Position numbers and translations under genes: made by a program | Shown: piece by piece, positions 12,595 to 24,493 of the stretch | How positions within the stretch are numbered: the first letter of the stretch is position 1 | How the letters are laid out: every line of letters begins with the position of its first letter | Assembly (NCBI RefSeq): GCF_041381155.1 | Contig: NC_091141.1 | Span: forward strand, 28,361,751 to 28,425,750 | DNA from: Argopecten irradians | Lineage: Eukaryota > Mollusca > Bivalvia > Pectinida > Pectinidae | DNA length: 64,000 bases | Direction of reading: 5' to 3' | Notes under the pieces: model-generated | What the model saw: the letters and a program-made list of their open reading frames with translations, nothing else | The model's database searches: none | Told to the model about the DNA's origin: nothing

Positions 12595-12749
12595 CTACAA
12601 AAGTTCGGTGCTTTTCTTGTGTGACATGCAAGAAAAGTTTCGTGGAAACATTCAATACTATCCACAGATTCTAACTGTAGCAAACAAGATGCTCCAGGGA
12701 GCTCATGCTATGGATATGCCGGTGATAGTCACGGAACAATATCCAAAAG
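12560..12749 (+). CDS. ISOC2: ISOC2 exon 1
   Basis: Encodes residues 1-63 ([31 protein letters not shown]) plus one base of a Gly codon. The open frame continues to 12802, but splicing at GTCAAA restores YPKGLGPTV. Confidence 0.93.
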
Positions 12750-15700
12750 GTCAAAGTTCTAACATATTGTACAGGGCTCATGAACACTATTATCTGTCAT
12801 AAAGAACACTATTTACAGGTCTATTCATTGTGACAACACATTATTAAAATCTGTTGTGCACTTATAAAAGTTACAAATTTAGAAAAAAAAAAAACATTTT
12901 TGTAACAGGAGAGGAGAAAATATAGCGGCCAGAGCGGGATTCGAACCCAGGACCCTCCGAACACTAGCCGAGTACTCTACTGACTGAGCTACCTGGTTAC
13001 CGATGATCAACCCAGTCCAATCCCGCTACACGTCCCTCCTTTCTCGAAGTCTTTGCCCTCGAAGACACACAAGACCGTTCCAAACACCATCACCAGGGGT
13101 CATTTAGTTTGGCGCCAATTCTGTAACAGTAGAGGAAAAAATGTAGCGGCCAGAACGGGATTCGAACCCGGGACCCTCCGAACATTAGCCGAGTGCTCTA
13201 ACGACTGAGCTACGTGGTCACCGATGATCAACCCAGTCCAATCCAGCTACATTTTATTTAAAATAGTTTGTCAGAAGTCTGATTAGAGTTTCATTATAGT
13301 AGGGGATTACTACTGTAAGCGTATCGTACGTCCTACCACACCTGACCCAGGTTCTGGCAAGGGGTTTCGGGCCTTATTGGCATAAATACCACATGCAAGA
13401 AATAAAGAACTCACGTGAACATTTCTATAAGTTTATTAATTCTTTTATAGGTGAAAGGTGATATACATTGTACACACACGTGCACGCCGCCCTCTTACCT
13501 AGGCCGCCGCTAGGACACTTACAATTAGAAAGGGACAGCGCCTGGCTTCTTCCCAACAATGCACGCACATATTACACACACAAGGAGGACATGACAGTGA
13601 CACAGTTTAACATGGACTCACCATTTAAGTTCAGCACAACAAGCAACCCTCACACAGAGACTACACAACGACATCTACTGGACAGCCCCCAGCTCAACGA
13701 AGCTACTCTAGACTGCCCAGCGGTCACACGTGCGCCGGTGGTATATTGACCCAGCTGGGCCAATCACCAGCGCTGACAGATAGACACACACCCCCCCTCA
13801 CTTACATCCAATCACACGACATCTCACGCACGACGGAAATACACACATACAACATGGTGGACATAGTACACAACAGACGAGAGATCCCAGCGACGACAAC
13901 ATATAATCATTATATTTACAGGTAAAACATTCTCACTCCTAACTCACAATCGTTCCAATACAGCACACATACACACACTAGCTCCATCACATACTCTCGC
14001 GCATCCAGTAGGCCCACGTCATGCATTCCATAGCGAACTTCCACACTACTGTACATTACTCCAACAATGTTAGAGGTATAGCATGACAAGACACTTTTGA
14101 AATATAATGTCGTGTCGACAGTCAGCAAAGTAACGTCCGATAAAAGAAAACGGCTGACCAGTTGACACTCATGTTATGGGAGTATACTGTACATGTACAA
14201 GCAATTTATTGAAAAATACAAAAAAAAAAAATGCCCATTCTAAATTTATTTCAAGCATTAAATTGCTTTTGTTAAGAAACCATGCATAAAACAAAAAACA
14301 TAAAAGCATTAACAAAGTATCTATTTGTCTACATTATTCATAATTGTAATCTCATAAAAACCTTTCTACATATCATTGTTATAGATCTCAGCCCAGCCCC
14401 TCCTTAACTTGATGTCATCCAGCCCTCAGTAACATATAACCTTCCTTCATTTCATTGTTACAGGTCTTGGCCCTACTGTATCAGAACTTGATGTCAGTCA
14501 ATTGAAAGTTTATCCAAAGACACAGTTTTCAATGTTGATACCTGAGGTTGTGGATAAGTTGTCATCTATGAAAGGTACCTTTTATGTTTACCACTTTGCA
14601 TATACATGAAACGCAGGCACCTTTTGCTTAAAATAGTGTTCATTTTTTAAATGAAGATAAAACCAAATCTAGACTAACCTTTCACAAAATCAATGCACAA
14701 AGTATGCTACAAATCAAACTGCAAAAATTGAGTCTTCGAAAAGGGGAGAAGTATAGTTTGATGTTTCCATAGTGTAATTTACATTTACAACCTGTTAATA
14801 CTGATTTCATAATTGATAACCATTTGTTCTTATACAGTTGTATACAATTTTCGAAAGATTAACTAGTAATGAAGTAAATTAAATCATTTGTACAGTGTGC
14901 ATCTAGGACATTTTAAGATATGTTTTTGACATTTGATTTTACATGATATTCAGAACAGTTAGAAAAGCATCAGTTCATTGTGATATCATGCGACTTTGGG
15001 ATAAATTTAGTTTTAGCAGCTATCTGTCTTCTGTAGCTAATTTTTGCTGTGATGTCCACTTAATACAGGTTAGACTGTTAGCTACATTTAACAATAGGCT
15101 TATATACATTATGTACTTGTTTAGTTAAAGAATACCTGTTGAAATTTGTACCATCTGACATAATTTTGTTATTATTATCTGCAGAGACAAAATCTGTAAT
15201 TCTGTGTGGCATAGAAACCCAAGTCTGTGTCCAGAACACTGTGTTAGATCTATTGGAGAAAAACTACGATGTCCATATCATCGCCGATGCCTGTTCCTCT
15301 AGGACTATGGTTGACAGGTGAGATAATGGTAACATAAATATCTGTGAGACATTCATTATCCTGCCTGCATATGAAAATGGCAAGTGCATAATAATCCAGG
15401 GATGTTTGTGGTTGTTTTGAGTATGTTGAATATCAGATGCAAAATGATTTTGAGTCACTCTTTCATACCGGTAATATGTAGATATGAAGGATAGGGATAT
15501 TTTACCATGATAGGAATACCAAAATGTGGTAGAATCCTTGATAAAACTAAGTTTTACTACAATTTATGATCCTTGAATATCTATATCCTTCACATACATG
15601 TACACACACAAAAGAGTCTAATAATTCCATGATGAATGTGTTTATTAATATTGTTATATCTTTTCTCTACTGATGTTGTAGATCTAAATGATAACAAATG

Positions 15701-16129
15701 GACTTCCATTGAATACCTACAGTTATACAATGTATTTTATATAATTTGTCCATAAATCAGCAGGTAGTGATTATAAATTTTGATATTGTGTATACAGTAC
15801 AGTTTGTTGCAATAGTACAGTTTCTCAGAATGTTTTGCATGACTTCTAAAAATTCCTGTCTCCTACTATAGTTTAGGTTTAAGCATCAAGACACAAAATG
15901 ACCGACATACAGCCATCTAACTTTCTTGTTATTCTTGTGTTCCAGGATGTTTTCCTTCCAGAGGATGAAGGAGGCTGGAGCCTTTATCACTACTAGTGAG
16001 AGTATGTTACTTGCCCTGTGCCAGGATGCAGCTCATCCCAACTTCAAACCAATACAAAAGCTGATCTGGGAGTCAGCACCTGACAGTGGCCTTCTCAACA
16101 CATCCATCAAGGGAGAGACAGCTCTCTAG
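12560..16129 (+). CDS. ISOC2: ISOC2: isochorismatase-domain hydrolase (whole gene)
   Basis: Four exons (12560-12749, 14464-14574, 15185-15317, 15946-16129) join to exactly 205 aa, the length of human ISOC2. The protein is a cysteine hydrolase-fold member. Visible: [14 protein letters not shown] with the catalytic Asp at 22; TEQYPKGLGPTV; a Lys at 82 in [20 protein letters not shown] with the nucleophile-type Cys at 115; and [11 protein letters not shown]. The end [14 protein letters not shown] matches the human C-terminus. The natural substrate is not established for this family; vertebrate ISOC2 is reported in mitochondria and nucleus. The exon 1 donor is weak (AAG|GTCAAA). Intron 1 carries a TRIM retroelement. 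Confidence 0.95.
12901..13030 (-). repeat. TRIM copy 2, LTR a
   Basis: 130-bp terminal repeat. The tRNA-like part lies on the minus strand, 12928-12998. It is the 3' LTR in the element's own orientation. Confidence 0.85.
13122..13251 (-). repeat. TRIM copy 2, LTR b
   Basis: 130-bp terminal repeat, tRNA-like part at 13149-13219 on the minus strand. It is the 5' LTR in element orientation, next to the TTGGCGCC site. Confidence 0.85.
13297..14140. other. Compositionally distinct segment in ISOC2 intron 1
   Basis: C/A-rich and clearly more GC-rich than its surroundings, with many CACACA and CACACG runs. No recognised product; the open frames at 13468-13749 (plus) and 13916-14128 (minus) show no family motif. 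It may be a decayed insertion. The remaining ISOC2 introns show nothing notable. Confidence 0.4.
14464..14574 (+). CDS. ISOC2: ISOC2 exon 2
   Basis: Short exon giving [15 protein letters not shown], then [18 protein letters not shown], with the catalytic-type Lys. Acceptor TTGTTACAG, donor AAAG|GTACCT. Both ends are phase 1. Confidence 0.92.
15185..15317 (+). CDS. ISOC2: ISOC2 exon 3
   Basis: Encodes [19 protein letters not shown], then the helix and [11 protein letters not shown]. Acceptor TTATCTGCAG, donor ACAG|GTGAGA. It contains the nucleophile-type Cys of the family. Confidence 0.93.
15946..16129 (+). CDS. ISOC2: ISOC2 exon 4 (terminal)
   Basis: Encodes [18 protein letters not shown] to KGETAL-stop. 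The stop TAG at 16127-16129 is followed almost at once by a 31-bp minisatellite, which must lie in the 3' UTR or just beyond it. Confidence 0.94.
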
Positions 16130-16149
16130 GCAAACTAGGTTCTGGTTAT

Positions 16150-16805
16150 AGTTTAGGGGTTGGGGATCTGGAGAAATTGGGGCTATAGGTGTAGGGATCT
16201 TGAGAAATTGGGGCTATAGGTGTAGGGATCTTGAGAAATTGGGGCTATACAGTAGATGTAGGGATCTGGAGAAATTGGGGATAGGTGTAGGAATCTGGAG
16301 AGAATGGGGTTAGGGGTTAAGGCATCTGGAGACAATGGGTTTATGGGCTGGCATGTGGAGAGACTGAGGCTAGTGGTAAGCATCTGGAGAGATTGGGTCT
16401 TGGGGTGAATACCTGGAGAATTTCGGGCTAGGGGTGTAGGGATCTGAAGAGAATGGGGCTAGTGGTATAGGTAGAACGAATATATGTACCCAGCCTACTA
16501 TAAGACGATGACATTATCTGTCTAATAGTCTTTTAAGCTACATTATTGCATCTAGGGGTATAGGCATCTGGAGATATTGGAGCTCAGGGCTAAACTTCTA
16601 GAGAGATTGAGGCTAGGGCTACACATCTGGAGGGATTAGGTATTGGGGTATAGGTATAGGTATCTGGAGAGATTGTGTCTTGGAGTAAGCATCTAGAGAG
16701 ATTGAAGGTAGGGGTATAGACATCTCGATAATTTGGGGCTAGGAGCTGGCTTCTGGAGATATTTGAGCTAGGCACAAGCATATGGGATAATTGGGGATAT
16801 GGGGT
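16150..16805. repeat. 31-bp minisatellite downstream of ISOC2
   Basis: Diverged tandem units of the type GGGATCTTGAGAAATTGGGG followed by CTATAGGTGTA. The first copies are nearly identical and the later ones drift. An interruption lies near 16480-16555 and scattered units run to about 16990. Open frames on the minus strand are by-products. Confidence 0.9.
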
Positions 16806-16989
16806 AGGTTAATCCAATAATATTAGATTATGATTTGAGAGATACTTTTGACAAGCTATGTTAAACATGATGTACATGTAATGTTCCAAAAGTGTCTGGT
16901 CATGCTAAACCTCTAACACTGTTGGCGTACTGAGTATGGGTAGGCATCTGGAGAAACTGGGGCTAGTGGGGTTGGGGTGAATACTGTAT

Positions 16990-18590
16990 ACATATACATG
17001 TAGGTGTCTAGAAACATGAAAACCAAAGAGATTGAGGTATAGAAGTTTGGGAAAGAGAAGGTGTGTTTATATAGATATCGGGGATAAATGGATGTCTATT
17101 GAAATCGGGGCAATGGGAATCAAGAAATAGAGAGAGAAAAACTCAGTGTAGGCATGAAACAGATTTGAGATATCAGGGAAGGGGAGACAAGCCAATTAAT
17201 TTATTCAAATTTGATTTTCAATATTAATTAATATAAGTAGAGTATTAAATGAAAAATCTTTGATTAAGTACTGCAAATTAAAATGTAGGGATATTTATTT
17301 TATCACTCAATGGTAGCAGTAATGTGATTGACTTGAAATTTGTTTATTATCAGATTTTTAATGATTTTATTTACATTTCTAGACGGAATCAGTTGAGGAA
17401 ATATGTTGTTATTTATATTCTTTATTTGACATGAAACATATTGCCTTATTTGTCATGAAATCTACAAATTTGTCCAATTTATTTGGTTATGATAAATATA
17501 GTGGTATAGGTTTTGTATGATGTAAAACTCATGTTAAATTACTATTTGTATTATCAAGACAATTAATAAATAGAAATGGAATAGTATTTGATATTTAAAA
17601 ACATTCATCATACCGGTAGCTGTTGCTATACTGCTACTGTAAGCATACATATTTGAACGGCAATCATATTTTTGCGCTTTTCATGTCAGATATTTTGCAT
17701 TGAAATATGATTCTGCTAATGGGACTTAATTCACATACCACATGATACCCGATAATGTTTGTGCGGGACTATTGTTTCTATTTGTGATGGAATGACGTCA
17801 AATGATGTTATCGCGGTATATCGTCATTTCAGCGGCACAATTACAAAGTGTTACATTCCATCACCACTGGAGATACTAGTCCCACACAAATGTTATTGGG
17901 TAACACATGTACATGGTACGTGAATTAGTCCCATTGTATTATCTGCATACTTTTAGTATATTAATCACTATGATTGTGAAAATTCATTTGTGAAAAAAAT
18001 ATTAAAAATAGATTTTGTACAAAAATTGAGTGTGTTTACTGTATTTAATTTACTATTTGTATAGTTAATTTTACTGTAGACATTAATTCAGTCGGTATTT
18101 GACACAGATTTCCTGCCTATGTCATGTTTTATCAATTATTATGATATATACCATGGCTTGGTAATTTGTACAAATCCCTGTGCTCATAAAAAGCTTTCAG
18201 CAATACTAGCTGTAATTTGCATGAAATGAGAAAAATTCAAGTACTTGCAGTACTTTGATGATATTATTATCATGTAGTCTTTACATGAAGAGAGTTGTTT
18301 GATCAGATTTTTGTATCGGTATTGATTTGAATATAATTTTTGTATCAAAATGAAATTCAATAAATAATCAAATTATACATGTATTTTTATCTTTAACAAT
18401 AATTAAGTGTGGGGTTGTTCATCTCATAGGAATGAATTGTTAGTTTCTTTGTTGTTTGAAATTCAACAAAATGCCAATTTTTGTAGTTCAAACTTCTTTC
18501 ACTGATGTAGCATGCATACAAATGTTTAATTATGTACTGTGTTAAAAGGGTTAGAAATACAGTGCATTGTCCATCATTCAGGAGCCTTGT
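16990..18590. other. Gene-free AT-rich stretch with one palindromic MITE
   Basis: No coding signal seen. It contains the palindromic element at 17719-17935 and low-complexity A/T sequence. Confidence 0.5.
17719..17935. mobile_element. Palindromic MITE, AATGGGACTTAATTCAC ends
   Basis: 217 bp that folds back nearly end to end. The left arm (AATGGGACTTAATTCACATA, GTGCGGGACTA) mirrors the right arm (TAGTCCCACACAAATG, GTGAATTAGTCCCATT). A second copy is at 61865-62079 with the same internal TGATGGAATGA segment. Non-coding. Confidence 0.88.
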
Positions 18591-18619
18591 ATGATTTCCC
18601 CAGCAAGCTCACAGATCAC

Positions 18620-20395
18620 AACCAAAGCGCTCTGAAATCACAACCGAGGGGCTTAGAGATGATAACCAATGAGGCTCGAAGGTCAAAACTGAAAGGTTCA
18701 GAGGTCATAATCAAGGGACACAGGGTTCATAATCAATGACTCAAAGCTGGTAACAAAAGGACTTGGAGGTCTCAGATGCCCAAAGAAGTTAAAATACACT
18801 AAGCACATGTGTAAGAGACTCGGATGTCATTCTATACGGGCTCAAGAGATCATATCCACAAGATCCAAAGGTAACAACCGAGGGGCACAGAAGTCATAAC
18901 CAAGGGGCTTAAATGTCTTAACCAAGAGTCTCAGTATCGGGGTTGTAATCAAGGGAAACTGAGCCCATTATCAATGGCATAAAGCTCATAACAATAGGAC
19001 ACGGAGGTCATAACTTTTACAATGAGTCTTGGAGGTAATTATCTACGGACTCGAGGATATTTTCCAAGAGGTCCCGAGCTCAAGGCCACTGGGCATCCTA
19101 AGTTCATGGCCAAGGGGCGCAGGGGTCATAACCAAGAGGCTCAAGGCTCATAACCAAGGGGCTCAGGGGTAATAACCAAGAGGGTCAGAGGTCATAAACA
19201 AAGAGGCTCAGAGGTCACAACTTAGAGGCTCAGAGGTCACAACAAAGGGGTTCAGAGGTCATAACCAAGAGATACATATATAATAGAGGTCACAACCATG
19301 GACTCCGAGGTTATAACCAACGGACTCTGAGGTCATAACAAAGAAGCTCAGAGGTAATAACAAGGGGCTCAGAGGTCATAACCAAGAGACTCCGAGGTCA
19401 TAACAAAGAGGCTCAGAGGTTACAACAAAGGGACTCAGAAGTCACAACAAAGAGGCTCAGAAGTCACAACCAAGGGGCTCAGAAGTCATAACCAAGAGAC
19501 CCTGAGGTCATAACAAAGAGGCTCAGAGGTCATAACAAGCGTGTCAGAGGTCATAACCAAGAGGCTCAGAGGTCATAACAAGGGGCTCAGAGGTCATAAC
19601 CAAGAGGCTCAGAGGTCATAACAAAGAGGCTCAGAGGTCACAACCAAGGGGCTCAGAGGTCATAACCAAGGGGATCAGAGATATAATAAGGTAACAACCA
19701 TGGGCTCAGAGGTCATAACCAAGAAACTCCGAGGTCATAACTAAAGAGACTCAGATGTCACAACCAAGGGGCTCAGAGGTCATAACCAAGAGACTCTGAG
19801 GTTATAACAAAGAGGCTCAGAGGTCATAACAAGCGTGTCCGAGGTCATAACCAAGAGGCTCAGAGTTCATAACAAGGGGCTCAGAGGTCATAACAAGGGA
19901 CTCAGAGGTCATAATCAAGAGGCTCAGAGGTCATAACAAAGAGGCTCAGAGATCACAACCAAGGGGCTCAGAGATCACCACCAAGGGGATCAGAGATATA
20001 ATAAGGTAACAACCATGGGGCTCAGAGGTCATAACCAAGAAACTCCGAGGTCATAACTAAAGAGACTCAGATGTCACAACCAAGGGGCTCAGAGGTCATA
20101 ACAAAGAATCTCAAAGGTCATAATCAAAAGGCTCAGGGGTCATTACCAAGAGGCTCAGAGGTCATAATCAAAGGGCTCAGTGGTTATAAATGTAACCAAG
20201 AGGTTTATAGGTCATAAACAAGAGGCTCAGATGTCATAACTAAGAGGTTAAGAAGTCATAACCAAGGGGCTCAGAGGTCACAATCAAGAAGCTCAGAGGT
20301 CATAACAAAAGGCTCAGAGGTCATAACCAAGGGGCTCAAGGGTCATGACCATGAGGCTCAGGGGTAATAACAAAGAGGTTCAGTGGACAGTAATC
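18620..20395. repeat. ~21-bp minisatellite rich in AGGTCA
   Basis: About 1.8 kb of diverged units of the type GGCTCAGAGGTCATAACCAA. Longer higher-order copies are visible: the GGGATCAGAGATATAATAAGG segment recurs near 19672 and 19986. Most units contain AGGTCA, the nuclear-receptor half-site. Non-coding. Confidence 0.93.
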
Positions 20396-20399
20396 AAGA

Positions 20400-22093
20400 T
20401 GTTACTAATATATTGTACCTGCAGCCAACCCCACACCAACCCCCAAAGATATGCTTAATTAGTTCCACTATAACAAAGAGACAGAATACGAATATATCGC
20501 AGCCTCCAAAAACATACATCAAATTTGTATATGCTACATAATTTTCGGGGCGAAAAGACGAAAAGAAGAAACGGCATTTATATATCAGCCATCGTACTCT
20601 CTACTGTTAGAAATCGCCTCCAACTTAAATGTGCAGGAAAATCTGTACACCAATTCCTTTGGACTACGATATTTTCAGTCAGCCCTTCATAATTTGTCTT
20701 CCATTCTAACGCTTCCTCACTCACAGCGTACATCCCGTGGAACTGCCAATTCACAACCAAAAATGCGGTGACCATATAAGGACAGTTGGGTTAATCTGTC
20801 TGAGAACAAAATGCACTGTACATTGTATGTGTAAATATGAATATCCTTTTCAGCTAACCATGATCAAACTCAAAGAAAACACGTTCTTATATATTCTGTC
20901 ATCTCTCTGTTCTTCTTTTCTAGATAGATCTGCCAGTTCTTTGCACCTGTTGCGTACACTGTACTTTTTCAGCTGGGTGGGGTTGTCAAACGCGGAGGAT
21001 TTCCTCAATAGTGACACAATGAGCAGATTCGCATTCAAGCCATACCTTTGGAATTTTACAAGTGGAGAGAGTATAGGTCGTAAACCGACTGAATCTTGAG
21101 TAACAATTAACGGCATTCGCGGTTAGTTTTCAAAGTTGAAAAATGGCCAGAGACCAATTTTCAACGGAGGTACCTTATCAACGTGACACCGGCAAGGTTG
21201 TAGGAGCCTCACATCTGACCAAGTTCGTCTCCTGTGGTCCACAATGTTGTCTATGTTCCTCAGACTTACATGTTTTTCAGTTTGAACTTCCTGATTTCCT
21301 TCTCCGTCCTACAACTGTGTCACATTGCACTATCTTCGTTTAAGGCCTTATTCACTATTTTCCACAGCTGCATCCTGTCCTTGGTTTCATACGTGTGCTT
21401 TAGGGGAATTTCTTTTTCACATGATGCTTTGCTAACATTCCTTTCTCCCTCTGTACCACCATCTCTGGAGTCTTGTCTTCACCGTAGATCTCCTAAATGA
21501 GTTATAATGAGATGGGGAGTTGTTGCTTAGCGGATCAGTTGTTCAGTCAACATTTGTGAAGCGTTTTGATGTACTCTTGACCATCTTCACAAGGATTTGC
21601 TGGTGGTTCATCGCAGCACCACTTCTGTCAACACGATAAATTGACACACCACAAAGGGCATTGTCAAAAGAGGAAATCCAATTTTGTTATGAACATACTC
21701 TAAAGTCTTGTATATGGAGACTCCAGGTGTTGTTTGAGTCGGTCAGACTTACTGTAAGCTTACATCTTGCCAATTATTCTGACAACTGAATCTGATAGAG
21801 AGAATGTCTTAATTTACCATGCATGGTTCCATATAGGAAATATTGCCGACACCCGATCTTAATGGCCAGGCATTTTAAAAACTTGTGTTTCAATATATAT
21901 TACAGTCGATCAATTCACCCATGAAACGTCTGTTGGGTAGCAATCCAAACCCTGTTGCTGTCTTCGCAGAGTTCGTCTGTCTGTCTTCTGGTCTGATTAT
22001 AAAGTGAACATCCATCACGTAATGTATGGATCTCTCTAATGCCTGAAGTGATGACTCCTCACAGTAAAATTGAAGCTCGATTTTTTATAATCC
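20400..22093. other. Unassigned stretch, possible decayed coding sequence
   Basis: Composition here is less AT-biased and several medium open frames lie on both strands (minus 20578-20775 and 20850-21116; plus 20737-21099 and 21143-21500). None shows a motif I recognise and no convincing splice chain joins them. It could be a degraded transposon or gene remnant. Confidence 0.3.
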
Positions 22094-22575
22094 TTAAAGT
22101 GAATAGTCGGGCAAAGAAAACCAGTTTAAATGCGTTCATTAGCCTTCCAAAAGTTCTCACATATTAATACGACGGTCAAGTTCTGCTTAGTTTCCCAGTT
22201 CTGACCATTAAAGTAAAGAAAAGTTGAAACTTTAAAGTGAACAGTCGGGCAAGGATGGCTAAAGTCGGTAAAATGGTGTGAATGTATCCAGGATAATTTA
22301 TTATGAAATGGAAAAATAAAATCTCTCGTCAAAATCCGTCTGCGTACAAAGAAATTAATTTAAAGTATGGAAATTCTAAAACGTCCTCCCGGCTCACTAT
22401 GTCCGTGGTTACATTTCCACGCAGCCTCGCTTTCAATGCTTTCACCTTTTCTTTACTTTAATGGTCAGAACTGGGAAACTAAGCAGAACTTGACCGTCGT
22501 ATTAATATGTGAGAACTTTTGGAAGGCTAATGAACGCATTTAGACTGGTTTTCTTTGCCCGACTATTCACTTTAA
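22094..22575. mobile_element. Composite foldback of the TTAAAGTGAA MITE family
   Basis: A full copy (22232-22575) related to 9560-9904 is preceded by about 135 bp (22094-22231) that is an inverted copy of its right end (TAAAGTGAATAGTCGGGCA ... against TGCCCGACTATTCACTTTA). The whole therefore has terminal inverted repeats of about 130 bp. Confidence 0.85.
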
Positions 22576-22590
22576 ATACCTCTTTTTCTT

Positions 22591-22848
22591 CACATTCAAT
22601 ATAGTCGTTACAATATTGTAATCACATTCAATATATTCTTTACGATATTGTATTCACATTCAATATATTCGTTACAATATTGTATTCGCATTCAATATAT
22701 TTTTTACGATATTGTATTCACATTCAATATATTCGTTACAATATTGTATTCACATTCAATATATTTTTTACGATATTGTATTCACATTCAATATATTCTT
22801 TACGATATTGTATTCACATTCAATATATTCGTTACAATATTGTATGTA
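22591..22848. repeat. 32-bp AT-rich minisatellite
   Basis: About eight units of ATTCACATTCAATATATTCG followed by TTACAATATTGT, with TTTTTACGATATTG-type variants interspersed. The length is not a multiple of three, so the overlapping open frames are spurious. Confidence 0.93.
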
Positions 22849-24206
22849 GCTCTCATGAATGAAAGTTGGCACTCGTCTGACGTCTTTTCCTTACTCAAAA
22901 AGGAGATGGTCCTCGATTGTTTTATATTATTTTAATGCTTCTCTTCCAGAAAATCCCCCTGTGTATGGTAGAATTCCCTCAGGATTTATTTGCTATTGGG
23001 TGAGATAAACTCAAGGCTCCTCGCGGTCTGAGGAAAACAAAATGCGATTCCCTCCTAATGAACTATGAACTTGTACACACCTGTTAAAATTTAAATCATT
23101 GTCACAGAGTTCTTGTATTTGTATTTTTTATACAGAACGACAAGATAATTATGAAGTTATTGTAAAAATATACTATAAACTATAAATACCTTTAAATACT
23201 ATAGTATCAAAATATGTGTGTGGACATGAATGTTTTCCAAGCTGCTGTAGAATGCGATACATATGACTGCAAGAGATAATGCTGGCGGACATCTTAGATT
23301 TCGGATTGGTAGCCATTTTGAAATTAAAATAAGAACAAAAATATCTATTTATCAAATACCATCAAAATTTCAATGGCTATTTTTGCAGGTATTTATCAGC
23401 TTAGCCAATTAGACGTGTTACATTATTTAAAAAAATATATAAAAAAATGCATGTACATAATAAATGTACCTATATAATGTACCTGTATCATGTTCATTCT
23501 AGATATGTAAAACATTTTGGCGGCCATCTTGGAATACAATAGGGTGATTCCTCTATATAAATTTAATTATCCTAAGTATCAATTCACATCTTATGTATAC
23601 AGAATGTGTGGACATTTATATTTTGGACGTACAATGTATAATGTATAGTTGCACATGTAATTAACTTTGACGTGAGATACGACTAAAAGAAATTGATTGT
23701 TGGCGGACATTTCGAAAAACCAATACACTGTATGGAGGCTCCGCTACAAAAGACATTAACAGTTCTATAATAAAATATGTATATCAATGTACATGAAAAT
23801 TATACAATATTGCAATACATTATACCACATGTATACATGTACATTGTACGATATACAATGTACAAAATTGTACGATATACAATGTACAAAATGTACATGT
23901 ACATGTAGATACATTGTACATGTATATATGTGCAATGTACGTATTGTCAACTTTTTTTTTATTTCTCTCAGAATGAGAATTTCAATATTGTTCGTATAAG
24001 TAAAGGCATAATACATGTACATACAAATAAGGCGATTCATTAAGCGTTTTCCTACAGGCCTATAGGCTACATGTATTTCTGTGTGCAGTATGATTATCTG
24101 AGTGACTACGGTAATTGGCAACACTCGGAACGCATTTAGAGCCTACATAGACTGTTCCACTCTCGTAATCTCTCGGTATTTTTTAACCTTTCTAAGCACG
24201 ATACTA
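22849..24206. other. Upstream region of ACSS3
   Basis: No gene recognised. It contains a TGTACA-dense palindromic stretch (23825-23940) made of GTACATTGTACGATATACAA-type sequence. The ACSS3 promoter and 5' UTR should lie in the last few hundred bases; no core element is clear. Confidence 0.4.
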
Positions 24207-24493
24207 ATGGCCAGCAGGATTGCAACTTTGTTAAGAAACTTAAAAGTTTCTTCCGCGGCTGTCAGACAGACGCATGCATGTTGTTTTCGCCATGTGACGT
24301 GTCCTTATAATCACCATGCACGATCCTTCAGCGTGCACACCGCCAACCCCGAGCAGAAGTCGACATACGATCAGGTGTTCTCAAATTCTATAGAATCGCC
24401 CCAGGACTTTTGGGCTGCCGCGGCAGAAGATCTCGTATGGCATAAAAAGTGGGATCGCATCCTTGACAACTCCAAAGAACCATTCACAAAATG
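24207..24493 (+). CDS. ACSS3: ACSS3 exon 1
   Basis: Encodes the transit peptide ([13 protein letters not shown]) and YDQVF...[14 protein letters not shown] to TKW. The ATG at 24207 is preferred over the in-frame 24102, which adds 35 residues with no family match. Donor TG|GTATGG. Confidence 0.9.

Larger units (their letters stand above)
12901..13251 (-). mobile_element. TRIM (miniature LTR retrotransposon) with tRNA-like LTRs, copy 2
   Basis: 351 bp, minus orientation, in ISOC2 intron 1. Two 130-bp direct repeats (12901-13030, 13122-13251) begin TGTA and end TACA on either strand and differ at about a dozen sites. They flank a 91-bp core. Read on the minus strand, the core starts with TTGGCGCCAAACTAAATGAC (primer-binding-site-like) and ends with purine-rich AGAAAGGAGGGACG. 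Flanks give a 4-bp duplication TTTT/TTTT. Each LTR has a tRNA-like stretch with A box TAGCTCAGTCAGTAGAG and B box GGTTCGAATCC. No coding capacity, so it would depend on an autonomous partner. Confidence 0.82.

Noticed and set aside
12928..13219. Two tRNA genes on the minus strand
   Set aside because: A and B boxes are present, but acceptor and anticodon stems pair poorly and both lie at the same position in LTR-like repeats, so they are tRNA-derived parts of a TRIM.
22648..22935. 95-codon and 60-codon overlapping open frames
   Set aside because: Translations of the 32-bp AT-rich minisatellite.
24102..24206. Longer N-terminus for ACSS3 from ATG 24102
   Set aside because: The extra 35 residues do not resemble a transit peptide better than the 24207 start, which lies closer to the family's usual length.
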